NCBI GenBank assembly: GCA_002722135.1
Contig: PBKJ01000011.1
Location: 37,309 to 101,308, forward strand
Length of the DNA: 64,000 nt
Direction of reading: 5' to 3'
DNA from: Methanobacteriota archaeon
Lineage (GTDB): Archaea; Thermoplasmatota; Poseidoniia; Poseidoniales; Poseidoniaceae
Each line of letters opens with the position of its first letter. Positions within the stretch are counted from its first letter, which is position 1. Below are positions 30,301 through 39,038 of this stretch, piece by piece. A program made the position numbers and the translations under genes. A model generated the notes under the pieces. The model worked only from the letters and a program-made list of their open reading frames with translations, did not search any database and was not told where the DNA came from.

Positions 30301-32744
30301 ACGGCGTGGAGCTCCACGCGGCCACCGCTCAACCGATCAGCTTGGTGATTCAAGACTCGGTGGACCCACCCAGCCAAATCAGCCTTCACTACTGGCTTGG
30401 ATGCAAGGCGAGTCAGGCCATTGGATGCACCGACTACAACTTCGATGGGCTGCCACAAGCCGAAGAATACGAACTGAAGACGGTGTCCTCTCCCGAGGTT
30501 CGGGCGGGAGGCCTCAACATCTTCGAAACCAGCATCGACGATTCGATGTTGGTGCATGGGCAACGTGTGTCCTTCTTCATCAGTGGAAAAGACGCACAAG
30601 ACAACGTTGTGGCCATGGGTGGCGGCCCTGTGTGCCCTGAGGACCTTGGTTCATCGCTCTGTGGCACACGACCCGGTGAGGTGCCTCCAGACTGGTCTGC
30701 GGACTTGGTGACCTACACGGTCCGCGAAGAGTTCCAACCTGAACTCGATGCGGCCAACTCCACCATCGTCGGTCACGATGACGAGGCTCCGCTCCACCCC
30801 GGCGTGCCGTACACGGCACAAATCAGCCTCTCCGACGGAAACGGATGGGATGACATCCAGCAGGTTCAGTTCGCCCTTGGCGGTGATTTTGATGACGATG
30901 ACACGTCGATTTTCATCACCCTCGCGCCGGGGGAGGACGGTTTGCCTGTGGCGCACATGACCACCGGCGGAGAATACCTTGCCGTGAGCAACCTCTACTC
31001 CAACGTGCAGCTGGATGCAGAAGATCCGAATTCGTTGGTCATCAGTGCCCTCTTCCAGTTGACATGGAGTTTCCCAGAATCCTTTGACACGGACGGCGAA
31101 ACCTTCGTGCGTCCTAAGGTTAGGGTCACGGACCAGCCATGCGGCTTGGAGCCGGACGTGCCCTGCTTCGAGGTGGAGGCCAGCCTTAGCAACAACTGGT
31201 GGAGCCTCGACAACGACTTCCGCTTCGACACAGAACAAGGACACATTCGCGCCGTTGAATTGAGGGACGGAACGAACCACTACAGCGAAGACTTTGACGA
31301 GACCATCATCGGAGCGGGTCAAGCCCTTCGCGTCACGGGCCGCGTGCTGTTTTCTGAAGACGAAACACCTGCACCCGCTGGTGCCTTCGACGTGACCTTC
31401 GGGGACTACGATCACGTGTGGGTCACCAGCCCGCGCGCAGACGGTGAATTCTCCTTGGACCTCCTCGTTCCAAGCATCCGTTCCGGGTACCTGGACCTCA
31501 AACTGGGTCTGGATGACTTGCCCGGCCTTGCCGAAGACCAAACGGACATCGTGCCCCGCGTTCAGTTCATCGTGGACAGTTCCTCCCCGACCCTTGCAGC
31601 CGTGACGCTGTCCCGCATCGAGGCGGGTGATGCCCTGCCCATCGGACAAGCCAACGATCTTCTCGTGCAGCTCGAAACCCTCGACGACCATGGATTCGAC
31701 GCGGGGGAGTCTGCCGTGCTTCACTACCGCGTGCGCGCGGGCGAAGCCGAAATCTCGCGTGGTGCGCTTGAACTTCCGGACACGACGCCTTTCGGTGAGC
31801 AGTTCTTCTGGAGCGGTAACCTCGACCTGACGGATGCTGGGGCGACCACGCTGCTCCCCACCTACATGGTGGACGTCTGGGTCTCTGGAAGCGACGCTGC
31901 AGGCAATCCCTTTGACACGACGTCCAACACGGTCGTGACACCCTTTGCCACATGGCCTTTGGCGCTGATTGGCCCATCGATTGACCTCGAAGCAACCTCC
32001 GCCATGTGGGACGATCCCAGCCCCGCACCAAAGAGCGCGGCCGTGCTCGACATCCAAGCCAGCAACGAAGGAGGGAGCGGCGAAATCGCGTTCGTCCTTC
32101 AACGCCGCCAAGACGCGGGCTTCTGGGCAGAAATCGCCCGCGAAGACCTGACCGCGATTGCAGCCTCTGATGTGCAGGTCCAGCTCTCCGTGATGGCCGA
32201 CGGGGAGGTCGGAGACCGCCTTGAACACCGCTTGTTGCTGCTGGTGGACGGGGTCGAAGCCGATCGCGTTCCTCTTGCACCGCTCTTGCTGACCGAGGAG
32301 GTCGCACGAGACGGTGATGCGCTGCGGGAAGACATCGGGGAGCAACGCTTCAGCCTCTTCCTCTACGTCATCACCATGCTGTCCCTCTCCGCTGCCGTGT
32401 GGATGCTCGTCGTCTACCGTCGCATGGCGTACGGTGACGACAGCGTCGCCTCTGAAGACCAAACAAAGGCCGTGATGGCTGAGATGAGTGAGGCTCCGAA
32501 GGCGCTTCCCGAGTTGGCGGACCTGCCACCGCCTCCCGGCCTGAACATCGAATCCTCCACGCCCGTGCCTCCCGGCTTGCACATGCCAGCCCCAGCACCT
32601 GTGGTTGAGGCAACGCCGCCGGCGCCGACCTACACCACCGATGACCCTCGAGGTCTACCGCCAAAGCCGCCGACGGGCTTGCCTGCAGGCTGGACCGAGG
32701 AACAGTGGGCGCATTACGGATGGTCCTACCTCGACGCCCAGTGA
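27309..32744 (+). CDS. Giant secreted, TM-anchored surface protein with GW/QW C-terminal tail motif
   Basis: Signal-like N-terminus APAVMLTLLMMLMSASPLLTALAPNAEA; C-terminal TM (SLFLYVITMLSLSAAVWMLVVY); Pro-rich tail ending GLPAGWTEEQWAHYGWSYLDAQ. ATG at 27309 is preferred over 27195, which overlaps the upstream gene. Confidence 0.78.
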   Translation: MVDARLPSRKSIAPAVMLTLLMMLMSASPLLTALAPNAEASGVARHAYGFSDGSTEYVALYQGASPDTGAKVQIPVGAEVVDVSMTLSGASSTGWSSTSSATTEDWQAGEGSGVDARSPVLTLQQATPTTEFFPHGLDTVIDPSSTAWHDNGSYAVRQPHTSNSTETRFSQQVQRTSSTLTPQGQGAVLKHHDWIFVSTWNSNNLSNVVKAHYPNNLTRAWGVTIDSTASACVLPQTHSSTYYGQYGFRDWALADDERLLAILSGYKYFYGSTAPTQYHRVLELDVSSDDEWVCTASYDISPQFGDYTGIAYDREDGTFWVAHNSQRRLVEYNMADGTWSRNSEMFSYSSSASSAWECGTTGQMVRGLEVQGNTFYMRCQKDSYYNDRDTLEAWSVSGASTSLVPQSGIREISSLGYGLQWDGTRFVTVDSGYSTWSGKTLYYREFGTGWTYETIAAPGTTTWYGPVTTSAEDVLSVNTRVGWSAASIGDRVDHWVSADNGTHWSSVTANETIHFAHPGNELVWKAQMIGSSAVSWWVELEHDTEYTSVGSWTSPSIPTGTKVGKVRPTWVADEPAGTSITVYVSNNDGTDWYEATNGQEIGFPTEAAGSALRYSIQLDTTDVTVTPSVTSFTLEYEEGYPDRPRIDVGNDGSYDWESLLFLNESSVDASDDSIVDQDVKDTPTLVSAFNDAIPDNGDGTVDITLAVKAASPGRIKISNLDVAYVMQTRAIGASLEGGMLAPDGAHRDLVVDVARGDDVTRVNRVDVTLQNSHGEDPTVQWSRGDQCSVISDGGGVVHFDAGNCTSTSVSDSITRIRIPTLVDWSWNDEVAMEANITVVDPIGEKVTDWTTTGLDVRIENDIQLDGLRVFDETGRELYPLDWVRGGYNLSFAGKIHFEGSQLNPLGGEFDLRVLGQNVTYDGDPIGEPVVLATTSNPSFGEYNITFQSPLESAPGGMVFHVEAVDMVNGSVFTNPGYNTIRLTLDGNSPLVLSSDPMDGVELHAATAQPISLVIQDSVDPPSQISLHYWLGCKASQAIGCTDYNFDGLPQAEEYELKTVSSPEVRAGGLNIFETSIDDSMLVHGQRVSFFISGKDAQDNVVAMGGGPVCPEDLGSSLCGTRPGEVPPDWSADLVTYTVREEFQPELDAANSTIVGHDDEAPLHPGVPYTAQISLSDGNGWDDIQQVQFALGGDFDDDDTSIFITLAPGEDGLPVAHMTTGGEYLAVSNLYSNVQLDAEDPNSLVISALFQLTWSFPESFDTDGETFVRPKVRVTDQPCGLEPDVPCFEVEASLSNNWWSLDNDFRFDTEQGHIRAVELRDGTNHYSEDFDETIIGAGQALRVTGRVLFSEDETPAPAGAFDVTFGDYDHVWVTSPRADGEFSLDLLVPSIRSGYLDLKLGLDDLPGLAEDQTDIVPRVQFIVDSSSPTLAAVTLSRIEAGDALPIGQANDLLVQLETLDDHGFDAGESAVLHYRVRAGEAEISRGALELPDTTPFGEQFFWSGNLDLTDAGATTLLPTYMVDVWVSGSDAAGNPFDTTSNTVVTPFATWPLALIGPSIDLEATSAMWDDPSPAPKSAAVLDIQASNEGGSGEIAFVLQRRQDAGFWAEIAREDLTAIAASDVQVQLSVMADGEVGDRLEHRLLLLVDGVEADRVPLAPLLLTEEVARDGDALREDIGEQRFSLFLYVITMLSLSAAVWMLVVYRRMAYGDDSVASEDQTKAVMAEMSEAPKALPELADLPPPPGLNIESSTPVPPGLHMPAPAPVVEATPPAPTYTTDDPRGLPPKPPTGLPAGWTEEQWAHYGWSYLDAQ

Positions 32745-32753
32745 GGCTCGCTC

Positions 32754-33197
32754 ATGGTGTCCAACGACGTCGAGGGCATGGTGACGCTGACTGAGCGGAT
32801 GGTCCACCTCATCGGGCAATTGGGCATGCCGATTGTTGAGGTCGCCATCGTGCTTCAGCGGCGCATCACCTCGATGGTGGAACCCCTTCAGGCATGGGCG
32901 AATCAGCAGGGCGTTGAACTGGAACCACGGGTGTGCAATCCTTGGCCGTTGGATGAGGATAGCGAGGAGGGGGCCACGTCGGCGTTTACCCTCGACCGCC
33001 TGTTGGACCACGTGGATGCCGACAGGATGGACATCCTTGACACCCTGATTCGCGTGACCCTGCACGAAGTCGATGCAGACCTCATGCACGGCATTCTGGC
33101 GCTTCGACCGTGGGAACACCTTGTCCGCACCCAACTGGCCGCGGCCGACGGCCCGGGCCGCCTGTTCTCGCCTCTGGACATACCTGACGACTTTTGA
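32754..33197 (+). CDS. Hypothetical protein
   Basis: Complete 147-aa ORF collinear with and tightly spaced to its neighbours. Confidence 0.55.
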   Translation: MVSNDVEGMVTLTERMVHLIGQLGMPIVEVAIVLQRRITSMVEPLQAWANQQGVELEPRVCNPWPLDEDSEEGATSAFTLDRLLDHVDADRMDILDTLIRVTLHEVDADLMHGILALRPWEHLVRTQLAAADGPGRLFSPLDIPDDF

Positions 33198-33233
33198 GCG
33201 CGGGTTCAAATCACGCGACATCGAGGTGACGAC

Positions 33234-34022
33234 ATGCAGCGGGTCGTCCTCGCCCTCATGCTGGCAAGCCTCATGCTCCTGCAAGGTTGCCTTGGTGGGT
33301 TGCGAGATGGCCTCTCAGATGCCTTGCCGGAACAACGAGGGAAGCCTGGAGGCCTGACCTTGGCCTGCCTGTCATCGAGCGAATTCACGGAAATGGTGAT
33401 CGAAATCGATCACGCACCGGGGTACGCCCCTGAAGCATCCACGGTCCAGCTTCTGACCGAACGGCTCGATGACGTGTGCGACAAGCCCGACGGGATTCGC
33501 GCGGTCATCACCGAGACGGAATTCGACCACTCCGGCGCGTGGGGTGCTGAAGACGTTCGCGATCAAGCCTTGGCGTTCCGCGAGGCGCCGCCGATGGACG
33601 GCGCCACGCTTCGATGGCACCTGCTGTTCCCTGCGGGTGGCTACGACGACGACAGCGTCCTCGGTGTCGCCGTGAATGCTGCAGACGTCGCGGTGTTCCG
33701 CGACAGCATCGATGATGCAGAAAACATCCTGCGCCGACCGAGCGCGGAGGACATCGAAAACAGCGTGACGTTGCACGAAGTTGGCCACTTACTCGGTCTC
33801 GTGAACCTGGTGTACACCTCGCCAAGGGATCATGAAGATCCGGACCATCCGGGTCATTCATCAAACGAGGATTCGGTCATGTATTGGGCGGTTGATTCCT
33901 CTTCAATCGGGGCCATTTTCAGCGGGGAATTGCCCAACGATTTCGATGACGACGATCGGGCAGACCTGGAGGATTTGGCTTCGGGTGACCTCGAAGCGAG
34001 CGATCAACTCTGGCGGCCTTAG
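33234..34022 (+). CDS. Lipoprotein with metzincin-like zinc protease motif
   Basis: Lipobox-like LMLLQGC; zinc motif HEVGHLLGLVN (from 33774) and Met-turn-like SVMYWAVD (~33874-33897). Confidence 0.7.
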   Translation: MQRVVLALMLASLMLLQGCLGGLRDGLSDALPEQRGKPGGLTLACLSSSEFTEMVIEIDHAPGYAPEASTVQLLTERLDDVCDKPDGIRAVITETEFDHSGAWGAEDVRDQALAFREAPPMDGATLRWHLLFPAGGYDDDSVLGVAVNAADVAVFRDSIDDAENILRRPSAEDIENSVTLHEVGHLLGLVNLVYTSPRDHEDPDHPGHSSNEDSVMYWAVDSSSIGAIFSGELPNDFDDDDRADLEDLASGDLEASDQLWRP

Positions 34023-34357
34023 ACGCTGAGTCCGCCACGCGCAACGATGGCTGTTGCCGCCCGCCACGCATCGAAAATTGACCAGAGGTACAACCCGATC
34101 CACAGCACAACCGTCAGGGCAAGGGGAATCTGCAGCAGGCCGAAATCAATCCCCTTGCGGTGCTCGCGGTTGATGTGTTGTCCAAGGAAGAGAAACGGCA
34201 CGGCCGCAAGCAGCACCGTGAACAGCGGTCGAGCAGAGCCCCACACGCCGATGCCGAAGGTGATCTCACGCCAGATTTCCTTGATCAGGGTCAGGGGTCC
34301 GACGCGACGGGGGGCCTCGACGGGGAGGGAGACGGTCAACTCCTCGCCCATGGTCAA
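34019..34357 (-). CDS. Small integral membrane protein
   Basis: Two TM segments (PLFTVLLAAVPFLFLG, IPLALTVVLWIGLYLWSIF). Confidence 0.55.
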   Translation of the reverse strand: MTMGEELTVSLPVEAPRRVGPLTLIKEIWREITFGIGVWGSARPLFTVLLAAVPFLFLGQHINREHRKGIDFGLLQIPLALTVVLWIGLYLWSIFDAWRAATAIVARGGLSV

Positions 34358-34433
34358 TTGAACACCCTGTTCCTTCTCAACGTGTTGGCGACGTGAGCGA
34401 CGAACTCAAGTTCCCTCCACGTGAGCAGCAGCC

Positions 34434-35426
34434 ATGCGTCGGGTGCTCATCACGGGCTTTGGTGCATTTTCCACCCACGACACCAACCCAACCGAGGCTT
34501 TGGTGCGGACATGGCCCGACGTCATGGAGGTCCATGACCCGTGGAGCGACCAATCCGAGTTGGTTCACGTGGAAGCTCGCGTGCTCACGGTGGATGAAGA
34601 CGGCGCCTCAGAGACCGCGATCAGGCTCCAATCGGGTGAAGATTGGGATGCCGTCCTTCATCTCGGGCTGTGCGGGTCCTGCTCAAACGCGAGGTTGGAA
34701 TGGCTCGGCAGGGATGCACTCCAGATGCGTGAGCCGGACAACGCAGGTCGACGTGTCACTGATGCCCCAATTACGGGTGCTGGTGACCTCGCTGCAGGTG
34801 TGGACCGCACGCGCTTTGGGCTTGAGACATGCGATCCTGATGCGACGTGGTCGGACGATGCTGGCGGTTACGTGTGCAACGAAACCCTCCATCGTACCCT
34901 CGCTGCATGTGTGTCCTTGACGCGGGCCCCTCCCGTGCTGTTTCTGCACATCCCATCCACGTCACATTGGTCCTTGGACCGGAGCCGAGCACTGGCACAA
35001 GCCGTCGTCACCCGTTTGCTCTATCCTCCAGTGGTTGAGGTCGCAGCGGGCGCGCTGTTCGAGGGGGAGCGACTCCTCGTGGCACGTCGCGGCTCCAACG
35101 AAGCGGCTCCTGGCCAATGGGAGTTGCCCGGTGGCAAATTTGAGGAGAACGAATCCCTTGAGGAAGCGGTGGTGCGTGAGTGGCACGAAGAACTCGGTAT
35201 CGACGTCGTCGCCGGTCGTTACCGTGGGTCCTGGTGGGGCCTGCGGCCGTGGCTAAGGTACCGCATCAACGTCATCGAAGTGAGCACCCTCTCGCCTCTT
35301 CCAGCGGTGCTCGAGTCGTGCGCCCATGATGCGATCACGTGGTTTGGGCCAACGGATGACGTTGACGCGTTTTCTTGGCTCGGGCCCGATCGCGATGTGG
35401 TGCTGACGCTGGTGCCGCGACCATGA
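34434..35426 (+). CDS. Pyroglutamyl-peptidase I-like (C15) domain fused to Nudix hydrolase domain
   Basis: N-term MRRVLITGFGAFSTHDTNPTEAL, GGYVCNETLH (Cys) and LFLHIPST (His); C-term complete Nudix box GKFEENESLEEAVVREWHEELGI (35133-35201). Confidence 0.85.
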   Translation: MRRVLITGFGAFSTHDTNPTEALVRTWPDVMEVHDPWSDQSELVHVEARVLTVDEDGASETAIRLQSGEDWDAVLHLGLCGSCSNARLEWLGRDALQMREPDNAGRRVTDAPITGAGDLAAGVDRTRFGLETCDPDATWSDDAGGYVCNETLHRTLAACVSLTRAPPVLFLHIPSTSHWSLDRSRALAQAVVTRLLYPPVVEVAAGALFEGERLLVARRGSNEAAPGQWELPGGKFEENESLEEAVVREWHEELGIDVVAGRYRGSWWGLRPWLRYRINVIEVSTLSPLPAVLESCAHDAITWFGPTDDVDAFSWLGPDRDVVLTLVPRP

Positions 35427-35948
35427 TCAGCGCTCAAACCACGTGACGGCTTCCCCGTCACCGTCCATGGCCCGTTCGTCGCCAAGCTGTCGGGGGACAT
35501 GTGCGCGACCAGGGTGGTGGGTGGCGGCAAGCAGCCAATCTGTGAGCCCTTCGCCACGGATTTCGATGGTGAAGACACCCCCGAGCGGCGTATGTCCGGG
35601 AAGGCCGAAGGTGACTTTTCCCGCCATGGCGGCCACGCGTTCAACCGTGAAGGTGGTCACGTCTCCATCGAGGTTGGTGCCCATGGCGTCCAGTGCCGTG
35701 TCGAGGATGCGCTGTTCGTGAAGTTTGGTCAGGACGGTGTCCAAGGGCACCTGCTGCACTTCGATGCTGATGTCCTGCTCGCTTGGATAGGTTGGCTTGG
35801 CCGGCCAAGCCACGTCTCGCGCGTCCGGAAACAATGCGCTGAAGGCCTGCGCGATGCGTTCGCCGTCCTCAGCCCCCCGGATTCGGGTTCGGACGATGAC
35901 GTCCAATCCTTCATCGACGCCCGTGAGGCGAACCCTTGGAGCCGTCAT
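35427..35948 (-). CDS. UPF0201 family protein
   Basis: Pattern LHEQRILDTALD...FTVERVAAMAGKVTFG...PLGGVFTIEI resembles UPF0201/COG1931. Confidence 0.65.
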   Translation of the reverse strand: MTAPRVRLTGVDEGLDVIVRTRIRGAEDGERIAQAFSALFPDARDVAWPAKPTYPSEQDISIEVQQVPLDTVLTKLHEQRILDTALDAMGTNLDGDVTTFTVERVAAMAGKVTFGLPGHTPLGGVFTIEIRGEGLTDWLLAATHHPGRAHVPRQLGDERAMDGDGEAVTWFER

Positions 35949-36033
35949 CGCTTCTCCGATGTGGCCTCTCTTCTCAATCCATTGGGCCTTCAGCAGGGGA
36001 CATCATCAAGTCCGAGGGGGGTGAGCAGCCGAC

Positions 36034-37056
36034 GTGAGTGCTTCGTCACGTTCGAGGATGGCGGTGGTCATCCCTGTGCTTGACGAGGTGAACCACCTTC
36101 CCCTCCTCTTGGCGGACCTCGAGGCTCAAGACTTGCCTGCATCAGACTTCGACGTCCTCGTGCTCGACGGAGGTTCGAGCGATGGGACGCGCGAGTTGCT
36201 CGACCAACATGTCCCTGCGACAGAACACGGTTTCGCCGTGTTGGAGAATCCGGGAAAAACCGTCCCGCACGCCAGGAACATTGCCATGACGCATCTGAGC
36301 GATGACGTGGGTGTCGTGGTTGAATTGATTGGCCACGTTCGGATTTCGCCCAATCACTTGTCCAACCGGAAACGGGCTTGGGAGGCTGGCCTTGCACGCC
36401 ATGGCGATCGACTCGGCGCTTTGGGTGTGCGTGTTCTTGGGCCAGATCGCCCATCGACCGTGGTCGAGGGCTGGGTCGACGGCGCGCTTCACTCATCCCT
36501 CGGGCGTGGTGGCGGACAGTTCGCTCACTTCACGGACGTTGGGCCAACCAAAGTTCCCGCCTTTGCATCGCACAACAGGGCGGCGGTCGAAGCCGTCGGC
36601 GGTTGGGATGTGGCCTTCGCGACCAGTCAGGACAGTGAGCTGGCCATGCGCCTGTTGAGCCACGGCTACGCGATGGAGCGGGACCCCTCGGTCGAGGTAC
36701 GTATGAGCCGGCGAACAAGCCTCCTGAGCCATTGGCGCATGGCCGTCAGGTACGGCTATTGGCGCGGACGGTTGTTACGGTCGTACCCAAGCCGGCTCGA
36801 TCCGAGGGAGTTCGCTCCCCTCATCGGGGCGATGTTGTGCATGGCGCTCCTCATGACGGTCCCAATGTACGTGGCGGTCCCGGTTGGAGCATATGCGCTT
36901 GTCTTGCTGGGGGCTGGCCTGTTCTCTTCCTTGAGCAGAGGACGCTTGAGTCATGCGTTTGGCGTACCGGTGTGCTTGGTGATGCTGCACACAGGTTTCA
37001 CCGTCGGGCTTCTTCGCTCGCTGGTCGCAGGCCCCCCAAGGAAGCGAGACCGGTAA
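36034..37056 (+). CDS. Family 2 glycosyltransferase, membrane-associated
   Basis: VVIPVLDEVNHLPLLLADL...DVLVLDGGSSDGT; C-terminal hydrophobic segments. Start GTG 36034 or ATG 36058. Confidence 0.85.
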   Translation: MSASSRSRMAVVIPVLDEVNHLPLLLADLEAQDLPASDFDVLVLDGGSSDGTRELLDQHVPATEHGFAVLENPGKTVPHARNIAMTHLSDDVGVVVELIGHVRISPNHLSNRKRAWEAGLARHGDRLGALGVRVLGPDRPSTVVEGWVDGALHSSLGRGGGQFAHFTDVGPTKVPAFASHNRAAVEAVGGWDVAFATSQDSELAMRLLSHGYAMERDPSVEVRMSRRTSLLSHWRMAVRYGYWRGRLLRSYPSRLDPREFAPLIGAMLCMALLMTVPMYVAVPVGAYALVLLGAGLFSSLSRGRLSHAFGVPVCLVMLHTGFTVGLLRSLVAGPPRKRDR

Positions 37057-37104
37057 TGCAGCCCGGACGAACCTCTATGCCTGAACGGTGATGGTGGCAG
37101 GTTC

Positions 37105-37866
37105 ATGGCGGCCAGAAAGGGCATCTCTCAGGGGCTGCTCGTGACCCCTGTCATCATCGGGCTCGGGCTCGATGCCACCGTGACACCGCTCAATGCGATG
37201 CTGGATGTCTCCGCTTGGCTGCGTTGGGTCTACTACGGCAGCCTGTTCCTGATTGGCTTCGTGCTCTTCCGTCGTGCACGTGTTGAGCGCGACCATGAGC
37301 ATCGGCGTTCTGCGTCCCTCAAAGGACTGAAAACGGTCTTCAAAGCGGAAGAGCAAGGATTGTGGGAGCGCAGCGATGCTGCTCCACCGGGTGGGCCCCT
37401 CAGCGTGGAATCAGGTGCGAAGGTTGGCGGTCTGACCCGAGAGGGAAGCGAGGTCAACATCGAGACTGAGGTTGACGTCGAGACGATTCACGGGATGCGC
37501 GTTCAGGCAAGTGATGACGTTCACCGAACCGTGGGTGCCACCGGGAAGGCATCGGGGATGGACACCATGCTTGACGCGCTCGGGCGCATCTTCCGCCGTG
37601 GTGATGATCTCGCTGTGAGCCGACATCAACGACGCAAGGCAACCCTTCAGCAGCGCGCCGAGGGAGACCCACTGATCGCTGCCCGTCCCGTCGCGCCCAT
37701 GGCCATGGAGGCAGGAGGCTTCTCAGAAACCACCACCTCTCTTCAGGCCGTGGCCACGCCACCGCCGCCTCCTGTCTACACGTGCGGTGCATGTGGGGCA
37801 CAGCATGAGCCAGAGGACCGCTTCTGTCCGGCCTGTGGATCCATGCTGCCACAGGTTCGGGCGTGA
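37105..37866 (+). CDS. Membrane protein with C-terminal zinc ribbon
   Basis: Two N-terminal TM segments; C-term YTCGACGAQHEPEDRFCPACGSMLP. Confidence 0.65.
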   Translation: MAARKGISQGLLVTPVIIGLGLDATVTPLNAMLDVSAWLRWVYYGSLFLIGFVLFRRARVERDHEHRRSASLKGLKTVFKAEEQGLWERSDAAPPGGPLSVESGAKVGGLTREGSEVNIETEVDVETIHGMRVQASDDVHRTVGATGKASGMDTMLDALGRIFRRGDDLAVSRHQRRKATLQQRAEGDPLIAARPVAPMAMEAGGFSETTTSLQAVATPPPPPVYTCGACGAQHEPEDRFCPACGSMLPQVRA

Positions 37867-37922
37867 TCCTCCACGGGCGTTGGGTTGAAGACAGCCCCCT
37901 GAGCCAACGGGACGGGGCCGAC

Positions 37923-39038
37923 ATGAGCGGGAAGCGCGATTACTACGAGGTGCTCGGCCTCGATCGCGACGCTGATGAGAAAGCGCTGAAGAACGCGTTC
38001 CGTCGTTTGGCTCGAAAGTACCACCCAGACCGCAGCGATGAGCCCGACGCTGAAGACCGCTTCAAGGAGATCCAAGAGGCCTACGCAGTGCTTTCCGACC
38101 CCTCGAAACGCAGCCAATACGACCGCTTCGGACATGACGGTCCTGGTGGGGGTTTTGGTGGCGGGTTCAACGTCGACCTCAGCGACCTCTTTGGCGGTTC
38201 GGACATTTTCTCAGCCTTCTTCGGGGGCGGTGGTGGTGGCGGTCAACGCTCAAGGCGCGGCAGCGACATCCTGTACCGTCACACCGTGTCGAGTGAGGAC
38301 GTGATGAACGGTGCGGATGAGGAGGTCGAGCTGGAGTTACCGACCTCATGCGTGCCCTGTTCGGGTACAGGTGCGGAGGGCGGCGTCTTGGACACGTGCG
38401 TGGAGTGCTCTGGTCGAGGCGTGCTGTCACGCATGGTGCAAATGGGGCCGTTCCAAACAAGGCAGGACCGCACCTGCCCGAGCTGCGACGGGCGTGGAAA
38501 GATTCCGAAGACCACCTGCAAGGCATGCAAGGGCCGCGGCAGAAAGGAGCAATCCACCACACTTCGGTTCAGCATCCCCGCGGGAGCTGAAGACGGTACG
38601 CGCCTCCGGCTTCGAGGCAAGGGCGAGCCTGGCCGTGACGGCCAAGCGTCTGGGGACCTTCTGGTGGAACTCGAGGTCTCGCCCCATCCTTACTTCGAAC
38701 GAAGCCGGAGCGACCTCATCATGTCCCTGCCTCTCGGCTACGCGGACCTTGCGCTCGGCACGACCGTCACGCTCGATCATCTGGACGGGAAACCGCTCGA
38801 AATCCGTGTCCCGAAGGGCTCCACGGCTGGCGACACCATCGACATTCCGCGCCGAGGCTTCCCACGCTTGAGGGGTGGAGGTCGAGGCGATGTGGTGGTG
38901 CTCCTCAAGCTCCACATGCCCTCCAAATTCCCGCGGCAGGTCCGGGCCGCGCTCGAGGAACTCCGTGAGGACATGGCGCCGAAGGACCTCGAAGCAAGGA
39001 TTCGAGATGAAGCCGAGGCCCGCAGGCGCGGCGGCTGA
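37923..39038 (+). CDS. dnaJ: Chaperone protein DnaJ
   Basis: J-domain RDYYEVLGLDRDADEKALKNAFRRLARKYHPDRS (HPD), G-rich linker, four CxxCxGxG-type zinc repeats. Confidence 0.95.
   Translation: MSGKRDYYEVLGLDRDADEKALKNAFRRLARKYHPDRSDEPDAEDRFKEIQEAYAVLSDPSKRSQYDRFGHDGPGGGFGGGFNVDLSDLFGGSDIFSAFFGGGGGGGQRSRRGSDILYRHTVSSEDVMNGADEEVELELPTSCVPCSGTGAEGGVLDTCVECSGRGVLSRMVQMGPFQTRQDRTCPSCDGRGKIPKTTCKACKGRGRKEQSTTLRFSIPAGAEDGTRLRLRGKGEPGRDGQASGDLLVELEVSPHPYFERSRSDLIMSLPLGYADLALGTTVTLDHLDGKPLEIRVPKGSTAGDTIDIPRRGFPRLRGGGRGDVVVLLKLHMPSKFPRQVRAALEELREDMAPKDLEARIRDEAEARRRGG

Noticed and set aside
30651-32582. 643-aa antisense ORF
   Set aside because: Lies opposite the C-terminal part of the giant surface protein, including its TM and tail; no recognisable domain.
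33198-33220. GCGCGGGTTCAAATCACGCG resembling a tRNA T-arm
   Set aside because: Only 36 nt of intergenic space and no acceptor, D or anticodon arms, so not a tRNA gene.
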